Assembly: GCF_017745675.1 (NCBI RefSeq)
Contig: NZ_JAFLJM010000006.1
Location: forward strand, 62,001-126,000
Source of the DNA: Alkalihalobacillus sp. BA299
GTDB lineage: Bacteria; Bacillota; Bacilli; Bacillales; Bacillaceae_F
Length of the DNA: 64,000 bases
Direction of reading: 5' to 3'
The number at the start of each line of letters is the position of its first letter. Position 1 is the first letter of the stretch. Below the pieces are notes generated by a model. It was not told the origin of the DNA, did no database searches, and saw only the letters and a list, made by a program, of their open reading frames with translations. Position numbers and translations under genes: made by a program. Positions 59,079 to 64,000 of this stretch are shown piece by piece.

Positions 59079-59125
59079 GGCGAAAATAACCATCACAGGA
59101 TTTAACAAGTTAAATAGCAAAAGAA

Positions 59126-59175
59126 AAAGGGTGTCCCCAAGCTTAGCTTTAGGGGGCCCCTTAACACTTTTTTAA
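59126..59175 (+). terminator. Hairpin terminator after the PucR gene
   Basis: CCCCAAGC-TTA-GCTT(TA)GGGG with outer GTGT/ACAC pairing, then a run of Ts. Confidence 0.65.
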
Positions 59176-59210
59176 AATGAAAATGAAACCATCCTACAAC
59201 TAAAATGAAA

Positions 59211-60509
59211 TTAAAATGTTTCTGCATTAAAATTTTGAAAGACATATTTATTATAGATCGGAAAGACCTCTTTTCCAATTAAGTGGTTAATAATAATCTT
59301 ATTTCTGTGAACGGCAAGCCCTAAGTTTGTTGACCCTACCCCGTGAGAATGAGATATCCCACTATGAACATAGATTTGATTGGGAATATCTAGACGTAAA
59401 CGATAATCAGCCTCGACCTCATATCTTCCTTTATCATCCCAATGAATATGTGACTCAAGATTATGAATAAAATCAGGTATATTCGGCCGGTAGCCAGTCC
59501 CTACAATAACGATTTCACTTTCATGAGTAAAATCTTTCTTCTGTTGCCACTGGTGACATAGAATTTCGTAGTGATCCCCTTTTTCTTGAATTCTTTTAAC
59601 TTCTGTTAACACCTGTAATCCGACATTTATTTCTTCACCTGAAACCGAATGTTCATAAAGTAAATTATAAATATCAGTAATCGTATGCGAACTAATTCCT
59701 TTATAAAGTAAATCTTGTGTTGCAAAAATTTGATCCTTTTGTTCTTGTGGAAATTGATAAAAATAATTCACATAATCGGGAGAAAATTGTTCTACACTCA
59801 ATTTCGATTCATCCATGGATAAAAAGCTTCTCGATCGAGTAATCCAATTCAATTGATATTGATGCTCCATCTGTTCTTTTAACAGTTCACGAAACACTTC
59901 GGCTGCACTTTGACCGGACCCAATCACAGTAATGGATTTAGCTTTTCGGCATCGGTCTTGATGATTTAAAAACTCTGCCGTATGAAAAACATGTTCAGGA
60001 GAAAGACCTTGAAAGGATTTCGGCATAGCAGGAACACTGCCAGTACCTAATACAAGGTTTTTACACCGATAGGTTATTGTCTCCTTCGTTTTTATCTCCT
60101 CAACTCTTACTAAAAAAATTTCTTCATTTTGTATGTAATCTAACTCAACGACCTTATTTCCAAAACGACAATTTTTTAATTCATGTGCAACCCATTGACA
60201 ATAATCATTATATTCTCTCCTTGGGATATCCAATCTTTGTAAAAAGTAAAAAGGGTATAAGCGATTTTTTTTTGACAAATAGTTCAAAAAGCTGTATTGA
60301 TTCGTTGGATCAGCTAATGTTACCAAGTCTGCCATAAATGGAACTTGAAGCCTTGTCCCTACTATTAACATCCCTGGATGCCAATCAAATCGGGACTTTT
60401 GATCGAAGAAAATCGTTTTCACTTCCGGAATGTCATCGAGTAAGGCGGCAAGACTTAAATTAAAAGGCCCTATTCCCACTCCTACTAAATCATACACATG
60501 AGTTTCCAA
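59211..60509 (-). CDS. L-lysine/L-ornithine N-hydroxylase (SidA/IucD/PvdA family)
   Basis: FAD and NADPH-dependent N-hydroxylase that starts hydroxamate siderophores by oxidising the side-chain amine of lysine or ornithine. The 432 residues have the FAD loop GVGIGPFNLSLAALL (10-24), the family motif DWHPGMLIVGTRLQVPFMADLVTLADPT, the NADPH loop VIGSGQSAAEVF and TGYRPN. Length fits IucD/PvdA. SD AAGGGGGAA precedes the ATG. No siderophore synthetase (IucA/IucC) or transporter is near, and no clear Fur box was found, so it stands alone here. Confidence 0.9.
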   Translation of the reverse strand: METHVYDLVGVGIGPFNLSLAALLDDIPEVKTIFFDQKSRFDWHPGMLIVGTRLQVPFMADLVTLADPTNQYSFLNYLSKKNRLYPFYFLQRLDIPRREYNDYCQWVAHELKNCRFGNKVVELDYIQNEEIFLVRVEEIKTKETITYRCKNLVLGTGSVPAMPKSFQGLSPEHVFHTAEFLNHQDRCRKAKSITVIGSGQSAAEVFRELLKEQMEHQYQLNWITRSRSFLSMDESKLSVEQFSPDYVNYFYQFPQEQKDQIFATQDLLYKGISSHTITDIYNLLYEHSVSGEEINVGLQVLTEVKRIQEKGDHYEILCHQWQQKKDFTHESEIVIVGTGYRPNIPDFIHNLESHIHWDDKGRYEVEADYRLRLDIPNQIYVHSGISHSHGVGSTNLGLAVHRNKIIINHLIGKEVFPIYNKYVFQNFNAETF

Positions 60510-60784
60510 TATAATTTCCCCCTTAAGTTCTTTTCTTTCTATTATGAGGAAAAAAGGAAAAAGAATTCATAAGGGTAGTATTCAGTGCGTTTTTCCATAA
60601 TGAACACAAGCTCAACAGCACGCATTAATAGGTCTTTCAATACAAAGTGTCAATATGTAATATGATAAAACAGAATATTCTTACACTTTTTACAATATCG
60701 TGTCCGCTATGTAGCGAGTATGATAATAACAAATAACGAAAAGGTAAGGAAAATTGAAGAAAGGGGCGAAAGGAGTGGAGGAAG

Positions 60785-61993
60785 ATGCTCCATTTTACAC
60801 ATGGGGAATATCATGAGCGTTTGCGTCGTACAAAAGAAAAAATGATGGATGAGGGAATTGAAGTACTCATTGTCACCGATCCTGCCAACATGAATTACTT
60901 ATCGGGATATAACGGCTGGTCGTTTTATGTACATCAAGCACTCGTTGTCATCATTGATGAACCACAGCCACTTTGGATTGGAAGAGAGATGGATGCAAAT
61001 GCAGCGAAAGTAACGAGCTGGCTTTTCCATGAGCATATTATTCCGTATCCAGATTATTACGTAAACTCGCCAGCGAAGCACCCTTACGATTTTATCGGCA
61101 ACATCCTGAAAGAAATTGGTCAAAGTAAGCGGGTCATTGGGCTTGAAATGGATAATTACTACTTTTCAGCGAAATGTTTCGAACGATTAGTTAAAATCTT
61201 GCCGAAAGCCGTGTTCAAAGATAGTACGAACTTAGTCAATTGGGTGAGAATAATTAAATCTGATACGGAAATTGAATATATGAAACGCGCCGGTCAAATT
61301 GCTGTTCGGGCGATGGAGGTAGGAATTGAAGCCCTCGATGTCGGTGTCCGCGAATGTGATGTCGCAGCTAAAATCTTTGAAGCACAAATTAAAGGTACAC
61401 CTGAATTTGGAGGGGATTATCCAGCGATAGTTCCACTTATGCCAGCAGGTGAACGAACATCAACACCTCACATCACATGGACAGATGAAACGTACAAACC
61501 GAATACGACCGTTCTGATTGAATTAGCTGGATGCTATCAAAGGTATCACGCCCCACTTGCTCGAACAGTCACGATCGGCGAGCCAGAAGAAAAAGTGAAA
61601 GACTTAGCTGCAGTCGTCATTGAAGGAATGGAAGCGGCACTACAGGCTGTAAAACCAGGCACAACTTGTGAGGAAGTTGAGCTTGCTTGGAAAAAGTCTA
61701 TTCAAAAACGAGGCTATAAAAAAGAATCAAGAATTGGCTATTCGGTCGGCTTAAACTATCCACCCGATTGGGGAGAGCATACAGCAAGCCTACGTCCTGG
61801 AGATAAAACGATCCTTCAGCCGAATATGACATTTCATATGATTCTAGGTATTTGGCTAGATGACTATGGAGTAGAGCTAAGCGAGTCATTCCGTGTGACA
61901 AATACAGGGTATGAATTATTAGCAAGTGCACCAAGAAAGCTGTTTGTGAAAGATGCAGGAAAGAAACTATGGCCAGGGGGAATGGGAGCGTAA
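60785..61993 (+). CDS. M24-family hydrolase, creatinase/ectoine-hydrolase (DoeA/EutD)-like
   Basis: A 402-residue 'pita-bread' protein: creatinase-type N-domain (1-155) and M24 domain (160-390). The two metal-binding Asp of aminopeptidases are replaced: E246 in LIELAGC and P257 in RYHAPLART. Loss of the metal site and the block SVGLNYPPDWGEHTASLRPGD are marks of the creatinase/ectoine-hydrolase branch, which opens small rings or amidines rather than peptides. Ectoine hydrolase is the best guess; creatinase or a metal-free Xaa-Pro relative are alternatives. SD GGAGTGGAGG is 5 bases before the ATG. First gene of a tight operon. Confidence 0.8.
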   Translation: MLHFTHGEYHERLRRTKEKMMDEGIEVLIVTDPANMNYLSGYNGWSFYVHQALVVIIDEPQPLWIGREMDANAAKVTSWLFHEHIIPYPDYYVNSPAKHPYDFIGNILKEIGQSKRVIGLEMDNYYFSAKCFERLVKILPKAVFKDSTNLVNWVRIIKSDTEIEYMKRAGQIAVRAMEVGIEALDVGVRECDVAAKIFEAQIKGTPEFGGDYPAIVPLMPAGERTSTPHITWTDETYKPNTTVLIELAGCYQRYHAPLARTVTIGEPEEKVKDLAAVVIEGMEAALQAVKPGTTCEEVELAWKKSIQKRGYKKESRIGYSVGLNYPPDWGEHTASLRPGDKTILQPNMTFHMILGIWLDDYGVELSESFRVTNTGYELLASAPRKLFVKDAGKKLWPGGMGA

Positions 61994-62017
61994 TTTAATT
62001 GAGGGAGGAGATCGCAA

Positions 62018-63223
62018 ATGGAAAACAAAATGACGAAAGCACAGATGGGAACGAAAGCAGTTTGGGCTGGGGAGAAAGACTATCTTGTTCACGGGGCCAC
62101 ACAAGTCCCTGTCATACCGAGCGTCGCTTACAACTATGATGATATGGATGAGTGGTATGAGGTTGCTGTTGGACGAAAAAAAGGACATATATATGGAAGA
62201 AACACTAATCCTACAGTGCAAGCCTTTGAAGACAAATTAAAGAATCTAGAAGGAGCGACAGTGGCAACAAGCTTTTCAACAGGAATGGCTGCGATTAGTA
62301 ATACTCTATATACGTTTTTACGGCCAGGTGATCGAGTTGTTACGATTAAAGACACGTACGGCGGCACGAATAAAATTTTTACTGAGTTTTTACCGCAAAT
62401 GAACGTTGAAATTACGTTTTGTGAAACGGGCAACCACGAACATATTGAAACCGAAGTCGCCAAAGGTTGCAAAATTTTATATTTAGAAACACCAACGAAC
62501 CCAACGGTAAAAATTACGGACATTGAGCAAATGGCGAAAGCTGGTCATGAAGCAGGGGCACTTGTTATTGTCGACAATACGTTTGCCACCCCATTAAACC
62601 AACAACCTCTAAAGCTTGGCGCTGATATCGTTATTCATAGCGCTACGAAGTTTCTCGGTGGCCACGCGGACGCATTAGGTGGAGTGGCGTGCAGTAATAA
62701 TGAAGAATATATCGAAAAAATCTATCATTATCGCGAAATTAATGGCGCAACGATGGACCCGTGGGCTGCCTACCTCATTTTAAGAGGGATGAAAACACTA
62801 GAGCTTCGCGTTCGTCGGCAAGAAGAAAATGCATTAAAGCTAGCAAACTATTTAAAATCGGAGGAAATGGTTGAATCCGTTTTCTATCCTGGACTTGAGG
62901 AACATCCAAACCATGAAATTGCTAAAAAACAAATGGTTGGCTTTGGCGGTATGTTAAGCTTTGCTGTTAAAGGTGGAATGGAAACAGTAAAAGAACTTTT
63001 GCCTAATCTCACATTTGCTCACCGGGCCGCTAACTTAGGAGCAGTTGAAACGACAGTCGGTCCAGCGAGAACGACGAGTCATGTGGAATGCACACCAGAA
63101 GAACGAAAAGCGATGGGGATTCCAGAAGGGCTAATCCGTGTTTCGTGTGGAATTGAAAATGCTGAAGATATTATCAACGATTTTAAAGAAGCCTTTACGT
63201 ACGTAAAAGAGGCAGTTCGCTAA
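62018..63223 (+). CDS. Cys/Met-metabolism PLP enzyme (cystathionine/methionine gamma-lyase or synthase type)
   Basis: A 401-residue fold-type I PLP enzyme. K211 in SATKFLGGH is the PLP lysine, D186 (VDNTFATP) the ring-nitrogen Asp, Y59-R61 (YGRNTNP) binds phosphate from the neighbouring subunit, and Y114 is the stacking Tyr. Activity could be cystathionine gamma-synthase/lyase, O-acetylhomoserine sulfhydrylase or homoserine/methionine gamma-elimination; sequence alone does not decide. SD GGGAGGAG precedes the ATG. It lies 24 bases after the M24 gene and 24 before a homoserine dehydrogenase. Confidence 0.9.
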   Translation: MENKMTKAQMGTKAVWAGEKDYLVHGATQVPVIPSVAYNYDDMDEWYEVAVGRKKGHIYGRNTNPTVQAFEDKLKNLEGATVATSFSTGMAAISNTLYTFLRPGDRVVTIKDTYGGTNKIFTEFLPQMNVEITFCETGNHEHIETEVAKGCKILYLETPTNPTVKITDIEQMAKAGHEAGALVIVDNTFATPLNQQPLKLGADIVIHSATKFLGGHADALGGVACSNNEEYIEKIYHYREINGATMDPWAAYLILRGMKTLELRVRRQEENALKLANYLKSEEMVESVFYPGLEEHPNHEIAKKQMVGFGGMLSFAVKGGMETVKELLPNLTFAHRAANLGAVETTVGPARTTSHVECTPEERKAMGIPEGLIRVSCGIENAEDIINDFKEAFTYVKEAVR

Positions 63224-63247
63224 CCATTTCAAAAGGAGGCGAGGGTT

Positions 63248-64000
63248 TTGCAAAAACTAGCATTATTAGGGTTTGGCACCGTCGGCCAAGGATTAGCGGA
63301 AATTTTACTTCAAAAAAAAGCTGCATTAAAAGCTGAAACGGGTTGGGAAGGGCAGATCGTTGCCATCTCAGATATGATGAAAGGATCCATTTACGATCCA
63401 AATGGTCTCGACCTAGAAAAAGCATTATCGATAGTTAAAAAGACGGGGACACTTGATGATTATCCAGATAGTGAAGCACTTATCCGTGATTTAGACAGCT
63501 TTGAAACGATTGAACAGACGAATGCCGATACAATTGTGGAAGTAACATTTACCGATGTAAAAACAGGCCAGCCAGCGATCGATCATTGTAAAGCAGCATT
63601 TGCAGCAGGTAAGCATGTCGTGATGAGTAATAAAGGACCTGTTGCCCTTGCTTATAAAGACCTCTCACAATTAGCAAAACAACACGGTGTCAGGTGGGGC
63701 TTTGAAGGAACGGTGATGAGTGGTACACCTGCACTTAGAATGCCACTCACGGCTCTCGCTGGAAATGACATTAAAGAAATCTCAGGCATTTTAAATGGAA
63801 CGACGAACTATATGCTACTCAGAATGGAAGAAGGGCTTTCCTATGAAGAAGCGTTAACAGAAGCTCAAAGCTTAGGCTATGCAGAAGCAGATCCAACGAG
63901 TGATGTAGAGGGCTTTGACGCGCGATATAAGATTGTTATCCTTGCCAATACGGTCATGAATGCGGCGTTAAAAGTCGAAGATGTCGCATGTGATGGAATT
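63248..64000 (+). CDS. Second homoserine dehydrogenase, 3' truncated by window end
   Basis: Opens with TTG 9 bases after AAAGGAGG and reads MQKLALLGFGTVGQGLAEILL (NAD loop 8-15). Then come SNKGPVALAY, the substrate motif GILNGTTNYMLLRMEEG and GYAEADPTSDVEGFDARYK. 251 codons are present and the frame is open at the window edge. It differs clearly from the SAM-controlled hom at 12141 (VMSNKGPVALAY against VITANKELIAKHG). Its place behind the PLP and M24 genes suggests a catabolic or specialised role using aspartate semialdehyde or homoserine. Confidence 0.9.
   Translation, partial: MQKLALLGFGTVGQGLAEILLQKKAALKAETGWEGQIVAISDMMKGSIYDPNGLDLEKALSIVKKTGTLDDYPDSEALIRDLDSFETIEQTNADTIVEVTFTDVKTGQPAIDHCKAAFAAGKHVVMSNKGPVALAYKDLSQLAKQHGVRWGFEGTVMSGTPALRMPLTALAGNDIKEISGILNGTTNYMLLRMEEGLSYEEALTEAQSLGYAEADPTSDVEGFDARYKIVILANTVMNAALKVEDVACDGI

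Noticed and set aside
60510..60784. Fur box for the N-hydroxylase gene
   Set aside because: No stretch close to the GATAATGATTATCATTATC pattern was found near its start; ATGATAATAACAAATAAC at 60719 is too far away and too imperfect.
62134..62523. 129-codon minus-strand frame inside the PLP-enzyme gene
   Set aside because: Lies fully opposite a strongly conserved enzyme and has no ribosome site of its own.

Overview
The window is chromosomal DNA from a low-GC Gram-positive bacterium of the Bacillaceae. The gene order from secF through recJ, apt, relA, dtd, hisS, aspS, rarA, cymR, iscS, mnmA, recD2, alaS, ruvX, mltG, the trmR/trhP block, udk, greA, yrrS, mtnN and yrhC is the Bacillus subtilis yrv/yrr/yrz order with a few substitutions. 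Firmicute-type RNA regulation (two T-boxes, a SAM-I riboswitch), a 6S RNA in its usual place after aspS, strong AGGAGG ribosome sites and many TTG/GTG starts agree with this. The many secondary transporters, the lactate genes and a possible ectoine hydrolase would suit a salt-loving or alkaliphilic soil or soda-lake bacillus, but that is inference.

Layout. 1-8.3 kb: the end of secF, a CDF metal exporter, a LapA-like protein, recJ-apt, relA-dtd and a small HTH-like protein. 8.3-11.8 kb: hisS behind a T-box with a CAC specifier, overlapping aspS. 11.8-13.4 kb: homoserine dehydrogenase behind a SAM-I riboswitch. 13.6-14.3 kb: a palindromic repeat, 6S RNA and a structured tail. 14.4-20.3 kb: tcdA, then lactate permease and lutABC, with the same 15-base operator-like site in front of both lactate units. 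20.4-31.5 kb: rsfA, rarA, a YczE-like membrane protein overlapping cymR, iscS-mnmA (tRNA thiolation), yrrB, recD2, yrrD and small genes, and yrrI. 31.5-41.7 kb: alaS (T-box with a GCT specifier, but with GC-rich repeats between the T-box terminator and the gene), ireB-ruvX-yrzB, mltG, the tRNA U34 block trmR-trhP1-trhP2, udk and greA.

42-44.7 kb is a decayed accessory sugar locus: a LacI-type regulator, a BASS-type carrier, an orphan SAF-domain piece of an altronate-dehydratase-like enzyme, and a clear frameshifted 3' remnant of xylA, with two AACAACGTTGTT-type operators. 44.7-51.3 kb: a LysM/L,D-transpeptidase in the position where B. subtilis has pbpI, yrrS, yrzA, mtnN, yrhC (without the mccAB genes), a Yip1 protein, and a sodium/solute symporter with its small partner under a near-perfect cre site. 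51.5-57 kb: a DHA2 drug exporter, a Nudix CoA pyrophosphatase, an Lrp-S9 peptidase operon and an orphan gene.

57.3-64 kb is the most interesting region: a PucR regulator, a lone lysine/ornithine N-hydroxylase on the other strand, then a compact operon of a creatinase/ectoine-hydrolase-like M24 protein, a Cys/Met gamma-elimination PLP enzyme and a second homoserine dehydrogenase that runs off the window. Together these suggest a catabolic route through aspartate semialdehyde and homoserine. No tRNA, CRISPR array, prophage or intact insertion sequence was seen.
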